This document shows positions 9,346 to 18,672 of a DNA stretch of 40,410 nucleotides, piece after piece. The DNA is from Candidatus Shapirobacteria bacterium GW2011_GWF2_37_20. Lineage in GTDB: Bacteria > Patescibacteriota > Microgenomatia > UBA12405. A program made the translations under genes and the position numbers. The DNA is taken from NCBI GenBank assembly GCA_000989305.1, contig LBTB01000002.1, positions 1-40,410 on the forward strand. The letters run 5' to 3'. Every line of letters starts with the position of its first letter. Position 1 is the stretch's first letter. Under the pieces are notes generated by a model. That model saw nothing but the letters and a program-made list of their open reading frames with translations. It was not told where the DNA came from and made no database searches.

Positions 9346-10316
9346 TAAAGTTCAAAACTTTTAAAGAATTTAGCCAATTTTGCTTGACTATGGCGTAAAC
9401 GCCAGTTTACTTCGTCAATAGTCGCAATATCAGCCATCAGGGTCTTGACCTTTGAATTATCTATAAATTCAATATGCTTTGAATTTTCCAGTTCATAAAA
9501 ATCCAACACTCTATCCAACTTATTTTTATCTAATTTACCCAAATTTGCCATCAACAATAGATCAAATTCAATTTTTAAGTCTTTATAGAATAGTTCTAAA
9601 TAATCATTTTGATTTCTGATTTCTCCTTCATTTGCCGTTGACATAATATTTACCATTAACATCTTTTTGGCCTTACAGTTAGCAAAAACATCCCTCATTC
9701 CTTTGGTCAAAAAATTAGTAATCAATGATCCGTATACACTTCCCGGACATACAATTATTAAGTCAGCTTCGTTTAAAGCGTTGACTACCTCCGGGTTAGT
9801 GTTTACCTCTGGTTCTAGCCAAATCTTTTTGACATAATCCCTCGACATTCTAAGATCATCCAAATAGTGTTCTCCTTGATAGGTCTTACCTGTAACTGTT
9901 TCCAGGCAAATGTTTGCCGGCTGTAAGGACACGGGGATTACCTCTCCTTTCAAATCAGCTAAAGTTAATTTTTTAAATAACACATCTACATCAGCCAATG
10001 ATCCGGATTTTTCTGTCATGAATTGAAAAAAAGTGTTGCCAAAGTTTCGGCTTCTACCGTCCCTATACCTCAACATATCTTCCCACACACTTTTCTGATC
10101 TCCGTCCTTCCATAGAGATATCAGGGAGCGCCAATAATCTGAAGTTGCCAAAATTTGACCTCTTTCATCGGTCCTAAGGCGGCCAGTGTCTCCTCCGTTG
10201 TCAAAGGTAGTCACAATTGATTTTATGTTCTCAAATCCAGCTTGAACCAAAGCTTCATTGATTACCGGCATTCCGGTTCCACCACCTATCGTACATACTT
10301 TACTTTTATTATTCAT
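9345..10316 (-). CDS. YvcK/CofD-family protein
   Basis: This 323-residue protein has the family's N-terminal GGGTG loop (residues 11-15), DNGGDTGRLR (39-48; usually DDGGSSGRLR) and a CPGSVYGSLITNFL segment matching the YvcK 'GPGS-Y-S' motif. CofD enzymes transfer phospholactate-type groups in coenzyme F420 synthesis. YvcK relatives bind UDP-sugars and influence cell-wall precursor balance and gluconeogenic growth. With no F420 genes nearby and a glycan locus around it, the YvcK-type role is the better guess. It starts from a leaderless-type promoter and overlaps the SDR gene by one base. Confidence 0.8.
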   Translation of the reverse strand: MNNKSKVCTIGGGTGMPVINEALVQAGFENIKSIVTTFDNGGDTGRLRTDERGQILATSDYWRSLISLWKDGDQKSVWEDMLRYRDGRSRNFGNTFFQFMTEKSGSLADVDVLFKKLTLADLKGEVIPVSLQPANICLETVTGKTYQGEHYLDDLRMSRDYVKKIWLEPEVNTNPEVVNALNEADLIIVCPGSVYGSLITNFLTKGMRDVFANCKAKKMLMVNIMSTANEGEIRNQNDYLELFYKDLKIEFDLLLMANLGKLDKNKLDRVLDFYELENSKHIEFIDNSKVKTLMADIATIDEVNWRLRHSQAKLAKFFKSFEL

Positions 10317-10323
10317 GGTTAAG

Positions 10324-10329
10324 ATTATA
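10324..10329 (-). promoter_or_regulatory. Perfect TATAAT -10, leaderless, for YvcK-like gene
   Basis: The minus strand reads TATAAT followed by seven bases and the ATG at 10316. This spacing would put the transcription start at or next to the start codon. No clear -35 is present. Confidence 0.55.
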
Positions 10330-10344
10330 TCTCAATTCTTATCA

Positions 10345-10353
10345 TGATATAGT
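10345..10353 (+). promoter_or_regulatory. Extended -10 promoter for gmd operon
   Basis: TGATATAGT (TGn plus TATAGT) on the plus strand lies 40 bases before the gmd ATG, giving a leader of about 34 bases. Unlike most units here this one has a real leader, with a GCCC-AAAA-GGGC inverted repeat at 10371-10382. Its orientation is back to back with the YvcK promoter. Confidence 0.4.
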
Positions 10354-10370
10354 AAATCAAAGTCAATTAA

Positions 10371-10382
10371 GCCCAAAAGGGC
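10371..10382 (+). repeat. Inverted repeat in gmd leader
   Basis: GCCC-AAAA-GGGC forms a perfect 4-bp, 4-base-loop hairpin ending 11 bases before the gmd ATG. The only purine-rich stretch that could act as a ribosome site (AAAAGGG) lies in its loop and right arm, so folding could hide it. Confidence 0.45.
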
Positions 10383-10393
10383 AATAAAACACA

Positions 10394-11452
10394 ATGAAGA
10401 TTAAAAAGGCCTTAATTACGGGAATTACCGGACAAGACGGAAGCTACTTAGCCGAATTACTACTTAAAAAAAACTATGAAGTTCACGGAATTATCAGAAG
10501 AACTAGTAATTTCAACACCAGCCGCATCGATCATCTTTTTCAGAATCCAAAAATAAAAGACCACACTCTTTTTTTGCATTACGGCGATTTAGCCGAACCT
10601 ACCGTTCTCGACAGACTTATACGTGAAATTCAACCCAACGAAATTTACAACCTCGCCGCCCAAACCCATGTCAAAGTAAGTTTCGAAATACCTGAATATA
10701 CAGCCGATGTTGTTGGCTTGGGAGTTATTCGTATTCTTGAAGCCATTAAAAACTACTGTCCCTCAACCAAATTTTTTCAGGCCTCAAGTAGTGAAATGTT
10801 TGGAAAGGTTTTGGAGAGTCCCCAAGACGAAAATACTCCTTTCTATCCCCGTTCCCCCTACGGTTGTGCCAAAGTCTTTGCTTATTGGATTACCAAAAAT
10901 TACCGGGAATCTTATAATCTTTTCGCCAGCAACGGTATATTTTTCAATCATGAATCTCCCCGTCGAGGCAAAACTTTTGTTACTAGAAAAATTACCCGTG
11001 CCGTAGCCAACATCAAGCTTGGCAAGCAGGATAAATTATATCTTGGAAATCTGGATGCCAAACGAGATTGGGGTTATGCTCGAGACTTTGTCAAAGCCAT
11101 GTGGCTGATGCTTCAGCAACCAAAGCCTGATGATTTTGTAGTTGCTACCGGAAAAACTCACAGCGTTAGGGAATTCGCAGTTTTAGCCTTTAAAGAAGCG
11201 GGTATTGATATCGTCTGGAAAGGTAAAAAGGAAAAGGAGCAGGGGATTGATAAAAAAACCGGCAAAACTTTAATTGAAATTGATCCCGAATATTTCCGTC
11301 CTGCGGAGGTTGATTTTCTTCAGGGAAATCCAAGGAAAGCAAATAAGATTTTAAAATGGAAATCAAAAACAAGTTTTGAAGAATTGGTTTCGCTTATGGT
11401 TAAATTCGACCTTGAAAATGAAGCCAAAGTTAATGGCTGGGTAAATTATTAG
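10394..11452 (+). CDS. gmd: GDP-mannose 4,6-dehydratase
   Basis: This 352-residue enzyme makes GDP-4-keto-6-deoxymannose from GDP-mannose, the first step to GDP-L-fucose and related 6-deoxy sugars. Diagnostic features are [14 protein letters not shown] (residues 10-23), [27 protein letters not shown], the catalytic SSSEMFG (131-137), FNHESPRRG and the Y156-GCA-K160 pair (usually YAVAK). Full length for the family. It is 3 bases upstream of fcl, forming the standard gmd-fcl couple. GDP-mannose must come from genes outside the window. Confidence 0.96.
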   Translation: MKIKKALITGITGQDGSYLAELLLKKNYEVHGIIRRTSNFNTSRIDHLFQNPKIKDHTLFLHYGDLAEPTVLDRLIREIQPNEIYNLAAQTHVKVSFEIPEYTADVVGLGVIRILEAIKNYCPSTKFFQASSSEMFGKVLESPQDENTPFYPRSPYGCAKVFAYWITKNYRESYNLFASNGIFFNHESPRRGKTFVTRKITRAVANIKLGKQDKLYLGNLDAKRDWGYARDFVKAMWLMLQQPKPDDFVVATGKTHSVREFAVLAFKEAGIDIVWKGKKEKEQGIDKKTGKTLIEIDPEYFRPAEVDFLQGNPRKANKILKWKSKTSFEELVSLMVKFDLENEAKVNGWVNY

Positions 11453-12385
<933 letters not shown>

Positions 12386-12394
12386 ATTTTGCTT

Positions 12395-12400
12395 TATAAT
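12395..12400 (+). promoter_or_regulatory. TATAAT -10, leaderless, for ABC exporter
   Basis: A perfect TATAAT lies 6 bases before ATG 12407 and just after the fcl stop (12385). It supports ATG 12407 as the start rather than the TTG at 12389 in the ORF track, because the -10 box would otherwise be inside the coding sequence. Confidence 0.55.
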
Positions 12401-12406
12401 AAACTC

Positions 12407-13207
12407 ATGTTGCCCTTAATCAAGGAAATAAAAGACGTCATTAAATGGCGTGAACTGCTTTGGCAAATGGTGGGCAGGGAAGTCAAAGCCCGATATAAGC
12501 AATCAATTTTGGGCTATTTTTGGGTAATATTAAATCCTCTAGCTCAAATGCTGGTCATGTCTTTTGCCTTTTCCATAATTCTTCGTATTCCCACCAATGC
12601 TGCCAGCAACATCCCCTACTCAATATTTCTATTTGTGGCCCTACTTCCCTGGAATCTTTTTGCCACTTCTTTATCATCAGCCGCCTCTTCATTGGTCAAC
12701 TCCAGTTCTCTGATTACCAAAGTTTATTTCCCCCGTACCATTTTAGTTCTGTCAACCATTATTGCCAAAATAATTGACTTTCTTTTTGCCAGCACCATCC
12801 TAATTGTTTACATGTTCGCCTACCATATTCCCATTTCACTCAATATCTTATGGATATTTCCCATTTTTTTTATTCAACAGATATTTACCCTGGGTTTATC
12901 TCTCTTCTTCGCCGCTGCCAACTTAATTTATCGCGACATTCAATATCTCTTAAACATGATTATTCTTCTTTGGCTATATGCTTCACCCGTCTTTTACCCG
13001 GTTGATCTAGTCCCAGAGAAATTCAAAATCATTTACCAGTTAAATCCCATGGCCGTAATCATTAACGCTTACCGTCAAACAATTCTTGGTAGTGGTGCCC
13101 CCAATTACACCAGCCTTGCTATTGCTCTTGTTCTTTCCCTCGTAGTTCTTTTACTCGGTTTATCATATTTTAAATCCCGCGAAAAAATCTTCGCAGATAA
13201 TATCTAA
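12407..13207 (+). CDS. Polysaccharide ABC-2 exporter permease (Wzm/TagG-like)
   Basis: From ATG 12407 this is a 266-residue ABC-2 permease with six predicted membrane segments. WQMVGREVKARYKQSILGY near the N-terminus and LIYRDIQYLLNMI, YASPVFYPVDLVP and LNPMAVIINAYRQ towards the C-terminus are hallmarks of Wzm/TagG/RfbA permeases. It pairs with the ATPase one base downstream to flip a finished, polyprenyl-linked polysaccharide or teichoic-acid-like polymer across the cytoplasmic membrane. Placed after gmd-fcl, it likely exports the deoxyhexose-containing polymer built by the following transferases. Confidence 0.93.
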   Translation: MLPLIKEIKDVIKWRELLWQMVGREVKARYKQSILGYFWVILNPLAQMLVMSFAFSIILRIPTNAASNIPYSIFLFVALLPWNLFATSLSSAASSLVNSSSLITKVYFPRTILVLSTIIAKIIDFLFASTILIVYMFAYHIPISLNILWIFPIFFIQQIFTLGLSLFFAAANLIYRDIQYLLNMIILLWLYASPVFYPVDLVPEKFKIIYQLNPMAVIINAYRQTILGSGAPNYTSLAIALVLSLVVLLLGLSYFKSREKIFADNI

Positions 13208-13208
13208 T

Positions 13209-13958
13209 ATGGAAAATACAGTTATCAAATTTGAAAATGTTACCAAAAAGTTTTCTTTGCAGAGTCAAAAAACTTTTAAAGAATTTATCCCCGCTCTTTT
13301 AAGGGGAGAAGAAACAACCAAAGGGTTTACTGCCCTCGATAACCTGAGTTTCGAGATACATAAGGGCGAAGTAGTTGGAATCATCGGCCCTAATGGCTCT
13401 GGTAAGTCCACCATTTTAAAGCTTATTGCCGGCGTTATGTCTCCTAGTATTGGAAAAGTAAGTGTTCACGGCCAAGTCTCACCCCTTATTGAGCTGGGCG
13501 CTGGCATGCACCCGGAACTAACCGGTCGAGAAAACATATATTTAAATGGCGCTATTCTTGGACTTAAAAGAAAAGAAATTGAAAAAAATCTCCAAAACAT
13601 AATTGATTTTTCTGAAATCTCAGAATTTATAGATCAACCGGTCAAGCATTATTCCTCAGGTATGTATATGCGCCTTGCTTTCTCCATTGCTATTCACGTC
13701 CACCCCGAAATTCTTTTGGTTGATGAAATCCTGGCCGTTGGTGACACCAACTTCCAAGCCAAGTGCTTTAAAAAAATGAATGAGTATAAAAAAGATAACA
13801 ATATTACTATAATCTTTGTCTCCCACAATCTAAAACAAGTCGCAACCTTTTGTGAAAGAGTTATATATCTCAACCACCACCAAATCTTTGCTGATGAAAT
13901 TCCAAAGAAATCAATTTTACTATATACAATAGATGAAAAACAAACTAACAAAACTTAA
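13209..13958 (+). CDS. Polysaccharide ABC exporter ATPase (Wzt/TagH-like)
   Basis: This 249-residue ATPase has Walker A GPNGSGKST (residues 60-68), the exporter-type signature YSSGM (148-152) in place of LSGGQ, Walker B ILLVDE (168-173), and the HPELTGRENIYLNG segment typical of Wzt/TagH. It ends soon after the nucleotide-binding domain, so it lacks the C-terminal carbohydrate-binding domain of long Wzt proteins; chain recognition must work otherwise. It starts one base after the permease stop and overlaps the next methyltransferase by 26 bases. Confidence 0.94.
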   Translation: MENTVIKFENVTKKFSLQSQKTFKEFIPALLRGEETTKGFTALDNLSFEIHKGEVVGIIGPNGSGKSTILKLIAGVMSPSIGKVSVHGQVSPLIELGAGMHPELTGRENIYLNGAILGLKRKEIEKNLQNIIDFSEISEFIDQPVKHYSSGMYMRLAFSIAIHVHPEILLVDEILAVGDTNFQAKCFKKMNEYKKDNNITIIFVSHNLKQVATFCERVIYLNHHQIFADEIPKKSILLYTIDEKQTNKT

Positions 13959-14847
13959 ATTTACAGGAGAAAGACTAATACCAAAACTCAACGAAGGGTC
14001 GGCTTTTTACTATGAACACATAATTAGATATCTACTTGCTTGCCAGTATACAAAAGGTAAAACAATATTGGATGCTGGTTGCGGAACGGGCTATGGAAGT
14101 TATTTAATCAGTAAGCATGGTCTAGGTAAACAGATTCAGGCAGTTGATATATCGCCTCAAACGATAATCTACGCCAAAGAAAACTATGGTAAATCTAATA
14201 TAGACTTTCATGTTGATGATATTTTGAATCTCAAAACAATAAAAGATAAAACGATTGATTTAGCCATAAGTTTTGAGGTAATAGAACACATATCAAAACA
14301 AAATAAATTTTTATTACAAATTAAAAGAGTATTAAAAAATAAAGGCCTATTTATTGTCTCAACACCAAATGTTTTAACCTACCCAAAAGGGAATAAATAT
14401 CACCTGAAAGAGCTTGGGCCAAATGAATTCAAACAATTACTAAATAAACACTTTAAAAATATAACCATACTCAATCAAAACTTTTTTCTCAGCCAAGAAA
14501 TAAATATACCAAATAATAATAAACAAAAAGATATTAATATAAAAAACAATCAAAATTTTTTTGAACAAAAACAAATAAACTTAAAACAATCTAAAAATCT
14601 ATCTAATTGTGAATATATAATCGCGCTTTGCTCTGACAAAAGCATCAAGAACCCAATACCTGTTTCAATATCCCTAGAAAACGTCGACAATTTTAACTTA
14701 ACAGAAGGCATAATTTCCCTTTCAAAACAATTCAGTGAATTAATAACACAAAGAAACAACATTAAAGTTGAACTAGATATGATAAAATCGTCCAAATTTT
14801 TTAAGCTTTGGCCCACATATGACAGATTGAAAAAACTTTTTAACTAA
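13933..14847 (+). CDS. Class I methyltransferase of glycan cluster
   Basis: This 304-residue protein starts with the TGERLIP motif (11-17) and YYEHIIRYLLA (26-36), the usual lead-in of a methyltransferase group tied to glycosyltransferases. The SAM loop is ILDAGCGTG (45-53), with FEVIEH and RVLKNKGLFIVSTPN following. After the core, roughly residues 195-235 are an Asn/Lys/Gln-rich low-complexity stretch, then a short C-terminal helix region that may contact a partner. Base composition drops to very AT-rich here, unlike gmd to the ABC genes. It may cap or terminate the exported chain; that is inference. Confidence 0.82.
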   Translation: MKNKLTKLKFTGERLIPKLNEGSAFYYEHIIRYLLACQYTKGKTILDAGCGTGYGSYLISKHGLGKQIQAVDISPQTIIYAKENYGKSNIDFHVDDILNLKTIKDKTIDLAISFEVIEHISKQNKFLLQIKRVLKNKGLFIVSTPNVLTYPKGNKYHLKELGPNEFKQLLNKHFKNITILNQNFFLSQEINIPNNNKQKDINIKNNQNFFEQKQINLKQSKNLSNCEYIIALCSDKSIKNPIPVSISLENVDNFNLTEGIISLSKQFSELITQRNNIKVELDMIKSSKFFKLWPTYDRLKKLFN

Positions 14848-16193
14848 TGAATAATAAAATACCATTAACACAACCTAAAACCTCAATAATTATTCTTAAT
14901 TACTTTGGAGAAAAGGTTATCACTGAAACAATAAATTCAGTTTTAAATCAAAATTATCCCAAAGATAAATACGAAATTTTAATCCCGGACAATGCTTCAA
15001 AAGATAAAAGTTTAGAGATTCTCAACAATTTTTCTAAAAAATATAAAAATATAAAAATCCTTCCTTTAAACAAAAATTACGGTTTTGCCGGCGGTAATGG
15101 TAAGGCTATTAAACATGCTAAAGGCGAATACATCATATTGTTAAACAACGATTGCTTGGTTGATAAAAATTGGCTAAAAAATCTTATAACCTGTGCAGAC
15201 AAGGATCCTCAAATATTTTCCGTATCTTCTAAAGTACTTATCTATCCAAAGTATTTTACTGTTACATTTAAAAGCACTGATAATTTAAAAAGTTGTAAAT
15301 TATTTAATACCAAACTGCTTAGATTTGGGAAAGAAACTTATCTCGAATTACCGTTTAAGAAAGAAAACAACTTATACTCACTAGACATCCCTTTTGAAGA
15401 AAAGAGCGACAACATACTTCAAATTTGTTTAGAGTTTATTGAGAAAAATATAAATATTCCAAAACTTAATGAAAAGATAGAACACACCTACGATAGAAAT
15501 AAAAAAAGTAACACTGTCTCCCTATTTATTAATACAAATAGTTCAACTATCAAAAAAAAATCATTTAATAAAATACAAAATGCGGGTTCATTGGTATTCC
15601 ACGATGGTTATGGACGGGATATTGGAGCCACTGTTCAAAATCAAAAAGGGGATTATGAAAGGGATTTTAGACAATACGATTATGACCGTGAAGTATATTC
15701 AACCTGCGGTGCAGCGTCACTTTATCGCAAATCAATTATAGACAAAATTGGTTTTTTAACCGACGATTTCTTTATGTATTACGAAGATACGGAACTTTGT
15801 GAAAGGGCAAGTCTCGCGGGGTACAAAAACTATTATTGTCATTCTGCTATTGCCAGACACCTTCACGCCTTATCAAGCAAAGAATGGTCACCCTTTTTCG
15901 TCTTTCATACAGAAAAAGGCAGATTATTACATATTTTTTATCATTTTCCCTTTAAAGTATTCTTAAAAGAATATTATGAATTTTTCAAATATTCAATATT
16001 ACGCCTAGGACACAATTCTGTATTTAATCGGAACCATTTATCAAAAGACATTCAGTATTTTAATGTAGCTATATATTTTATCAAAAATATTTTTTATATT
16101 ATTAATCGCAAAAAAGTTTTAAATCAAAATAATATTGTTAGTATTAATAGTTTTTACCACAAAATACTAAATGGCCATTGGGTTGAAAAATAA
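14847..16193 (+). CDS. GT2 glycosyltransferase with inserted domain
   Basis: This 448-residue protein has GT2 features: TSIIILNYFGE, PDNASKDKS, KNYGFAGGNGKAIKHAKG and an NND metal-binding motif (100-102). The usual strand after KVLIYP (129-134) is interrupted by about 105 residues (134-240) rich in alternating hydrophobic and polar residues, before the typical NAGSLVFHDGYGRDIG resumes. CGAASLYRKSIIDKIG and MYYEDTELC complete the rhamnosyltransferase-like GT2 core. The insert was not recognised; it may be a beta-sandwich. The start shares one base with the previous stop, and an A9 run lies in the insert region near 15552. Confidence 0.87.
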   Translation: MNNKIPLTQPKTSIIILNYFGEKVITETINSVLNQNYPKDKYEILIPDNASKDKSLEILNNFSKKYKNIKILPLNKNYGFAGGNGKAIKHAKGEYIILLNNDCLVDKNWLKNLITCADKDPQIFSVSSKVLIYPKYFTVTFKSTDNLKSCKLFNTKLLRFGKETYLELPFKKENNLYSLDIPFEEKSDNILQICLEFIEKNINIPKLNEKIEHTYDRNKKSNTVSLFINTNSSTIKKKSFNKIQNAGSLVFHDGYGRDIGATVQNQKGDYERDFRQYDYDREVYSTCGAASLYRKSIIDKIGFLTDDFFMYYEDTELCERASLAGYKNYYCHSAIARHLHALSSKEWSPFFVFHTEKGRLLHIFYHFPFKVFLKEYYEFFKYSILRLGHNSVFNRNHLSKDIQYFNVAIYFIKNIFYIINRKKVLNQNNIVSINSFYHKILNGHWVEK

Positions 16194-17751
16194 TATAAAA
16201 AAAACAGCTGTTGTTTATGATAAATGGTTAAGCACGCTTGGGGGCGGAGAAGTTGTTGCTTGTAATTTTACCAAGGCCTTGCATGAGGTTGGATACGAAA
16301 CCACATTTATAGCAGGTAATTTAGTCGATCCAAAAATAATTAAGGATAAGTTAAAGATAGATCTTACTGGAATTAATTTTATAGAAGTTTGGAATGACGA
16401 GGATAGAATATCTCAGCTTACTGAGAACACAGACATTTTTGTCAATGCTTCTTATATGGATTACACTTTATCTAAATCAAAACATAACTACTATTACACG
16501 TCATTTCCAACAAAAGCCAATAACAATCCAAAAGCCTATATTATTAATAATATTTTATTACCCCTGCTTTCAAAGCATATAAAACCAGTTGAGTTTTCCA
16601 GTAACTCGGTCAATACAAAAGAGGAAAATGGTCACCTTCTCTATCAAATTGATAAAAACCTTGAAGTAAAATTTTCGTACCTAAAACCTGCTAGGGAGTA
16701 TCTATGTAAATTTTCAATATTTTATCCCCTAGTTTCAAAATATAGTCAAGAATGTACTAAATATGAATTGAAAAATGCCAGTCTAACTTCACAGAACATT
16801 AGATTTGATCACCTACATAATGTCATTCATTATGAATTAAAATTTATTCCAAATTTCAAAACAACTAATCTAAATATCATATTTTCCAATTTCCGAGACG
16901 AGGCATATCTAATTAACCCCAGAATTATTACATATAATCCCATAAATAAGCGCTTCCTAAAACTTATTGAACACAAGTTTATAAACCGTCTTAGAGCTGG
17001 TTTTTTTTACAATATTAAGGGTCGAATGAAAAAATTTGATTTAATTTTTGCCAACTCTTCTTTTACCCAAAAATGGATTAAAAAATATTGGAATACTCCA
17101 TCAACAGTTTTATACCCTCCAGTATCACTAATAAAATCCAACAAAAAAATTATCAAAAATAATCAAATATGTTCTGTTGGTCGATTTTTTACCCTTGGTC
17201 ACGGAAAAAAACAAGAAATAATGGTTAACGCTTTTAAACAACTATGCGATAAGGGCTTGAAGGAGTGGGAACTTCATTTGGCAGGCGGCCTTGGAAACGA
17301 GGAATCAAGCCAAAATTTTATGAAAGAGTTACAAAATCAATCTAAGGGTTATCCAATATTTTTTCACATAAACTGCTCTAGAAAGGAAATCGAAAACATA
17401 TATTTAAGCTCCAAAATTTATTGGCATGCCACAGGTTTTGGAGAAAATCAGGACATAAATCCTATTAAATTTGAACACTTTGGTATCGCCCCAATTGAAG
17501 CAATCTCAGCAAAATGTGTACCTGTTTTATTTAACGGCGGAGGCTTGCCAGACACCGTTAAATCTTTTCATATAAGCTCCAAAAAATATTTGTTTAACTC
17601 TATTCCAGAACTGATTGATAAAACAGAATATATTATTTTAAACTATAATAAACAGTCAAAAATAATTAATAAAATACAAAAAAAATTATTGGAAACATAC
17701 AGTGAAAAAGCATTTAAAAATAAATTTATTAAACAAATAACAAATGCTTAA
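16171..17751 (+). CDS. GT4 glycosyltransferase with inserted domain
   Basis: This 526-residue GT-B enzyme is about 130 residues longer than most GT4 proteins. The N-terminus has WLSTLGGGEVVACNF (19-33), as in Alg11-like mannosyltransferases. The donor domain has ICSVGRFFTLGHGKKQ, ELHLAGG and WHATGFGE, with EX7E intact (E435 and E443 in FEHFGIAPIEA). Residues 140-258 form an insert that is strand-rich and unlike either half of the fold. It overlaps the preceding GT2, which also has an insert, by 23 bases. A TTG at 16183 is a possible later start. The donor is unknown. Confidence 0.87.
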   Translation: MAIGLKNNIKKTAVVYDKWLSTLGGGEVVACNFTKALHEVGYETTFIAGNLVDPKIIKDKLKIDLTGINFIEVWNDEDRISQLTENTDIFVNASYMDYTLSKSKHNYYYTSFPTKANNNPKAYIINNILLPLLSKHIKPVEFSSNSVNTKEENGHLLYQIDKNLEVKFSYLKPAREYLCKFSIFYPLVSKYSQECTKYELKNASLTSQNIRFDHLHNVIHYELKFIPNFKTTNLNIIFSNFRDEAYLINPRIITYNPINKRFLKLIEHKFINRLRAGFFYNIKGRMKKFDLIFANSSFTQKWIKKYWNTPSTVLYPPVSLIKSNKKIIKNNQICSVGRFFTLGHGKKQEIMVNAFKQLCDKGLKEWELHLAGGLGNEESSQNFMKELQNQSKGYPIFFHINCSRKEIENIYLSSKIYWHATGFGENQDINPIKFEHFGIAPIEAISAKCVPVLFNGGGLPDTVKSFHISSKKYLFNSIPELIDKTEYIILNYNKQSKIINKIQKKLLETYSEKAFKNKFIKQITNA

Positions 17752-18670
17752 CAATAAAAAACATATAGCTGACTTAATAATATTTTTAAGCAACAAGCTC
17801 AAGGTAACTTTTGGCGATTTTTCTAGATATGACATGTTTGAATATTTAGAATCAAAAGGACTACATTTAACACCAGTTCACTTTTATCAACCAATTCCTG
17901 ATCTATCATCGTTAAACTGGGAAAAAATATCGAAACCCCAAAAAATTTTTGGTATCAATTTTAATGACAAAAAACAATTGGTACTACTAAACAAGTTTAA
18001 AAAATATCAAAAAGAATATAACCTATTTCCTACAACAAAACCAAAAAAAAATTATGAATTTTTTCTAAATAATCTTGCATTTGATAATGTTGATGCAATG
18101 AACTACTACAATATTGTCCGCCACTTTAAGCCAAAAACTATCATTGAAATAGGATCGGGACAAAGTACAAAAATAGCCGCCAAAGCTTGCTTGCTCAACA
18201 AGGATACAAAATTAATTAGTATCGAACCTTACCCTCAGCCAATTTTAAGAAAAGGATTCCCGGGTTTATACAAACTTATTCCAAAAAAAGTGGAGAATGT
18301 CGATATAAACACTTTCAAAAAATTAAATAAAAACGATATACTTTTTATTGATTCATCCCACGTTTTAAATACCGGTAGTGACGTTGTTTATGAATATTTA
18401 CAAATACTACCTCAATTGAAAAAGGGGGTAATAATTCACATTCACGACATCTTTTTTCCATTCGATTATCCAACAGCCTGGATTAAAGATGAAAAACGCT
18501 TTTGGACTGAACAGTATTTAGTTCAGGCCTTACTCACATTCTCAAAAGCTTTTCAGATACTTCTATCAAACAATTATATCTCACACAAATATTCAAACGA
18601 ACTCAGAAACATTTATCCAAAACTACCACATATTGGAGGAGGTAGTTTATGGTTAAAAAAAATAATCTAA
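17744..18670 (+). CDS. Class I SAM methyltransferase-like protein
   Basis: This 308-residue protein has 120 N-terminal residues of unrecognised helical sequence, then a Rossmann core with IIEIGSGQST (133-142), ISIEPYPQP, and a motif IV-like ILFIDSSH. VIIHIHDIFFPFDYP after it resembles the Methyltransf_24 group and cephalosporin-hydroxylase-like enzymes found in polysaccharide loci. It overlaps the GT4 by 8 bases and ends 2 bases from the convergent membrane protein gene, leaving no space for a terminator. The acceptor is unknown. Confidence 0.75.
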   Translation: MLNNKKHIADLIIFLSNKLKVTFGDFSRYDMFEYLESKGLHLTPVHFYQPIPDLSSLNWEKISKPQKIFGINFNDKKQLVLLNKFKKYQKEYNLFPTTKPKKNYEFFLNNLAFDNVDAMNYYNIVRHFKPKTIIEIGSGQSTKIAAKACLLNKDTKLISIEPYPQPILRKGFPGLYKLIPKKVENVDINTFKKLNKNDILFIDSSHVLNTGSDVVYEYLQILPQLKKGVIIHIHDIFFPFDYPTAWIKDEKRFWTEQYLVQALLTFSKAFQILLSNNYISHKYSNELRNIYPKLPHIGGGSLWLKKII

Positions 18671-18672
18671 CA

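Noticed and set aside
10707-11006. ORF track entries inside gmd (10707-11006, 11190-11372) and similar entries elsewhere
   Set aside because: They lie in other frames of strongly conserved genes and encode no recognisable motifs; shadow frames.
12389-12406. TTG 12389 as start of the ABC permease
   Set aside because: It would place a perfect TATAAT inside the gene; ATG 12407 gives the family-typical N-terminus.
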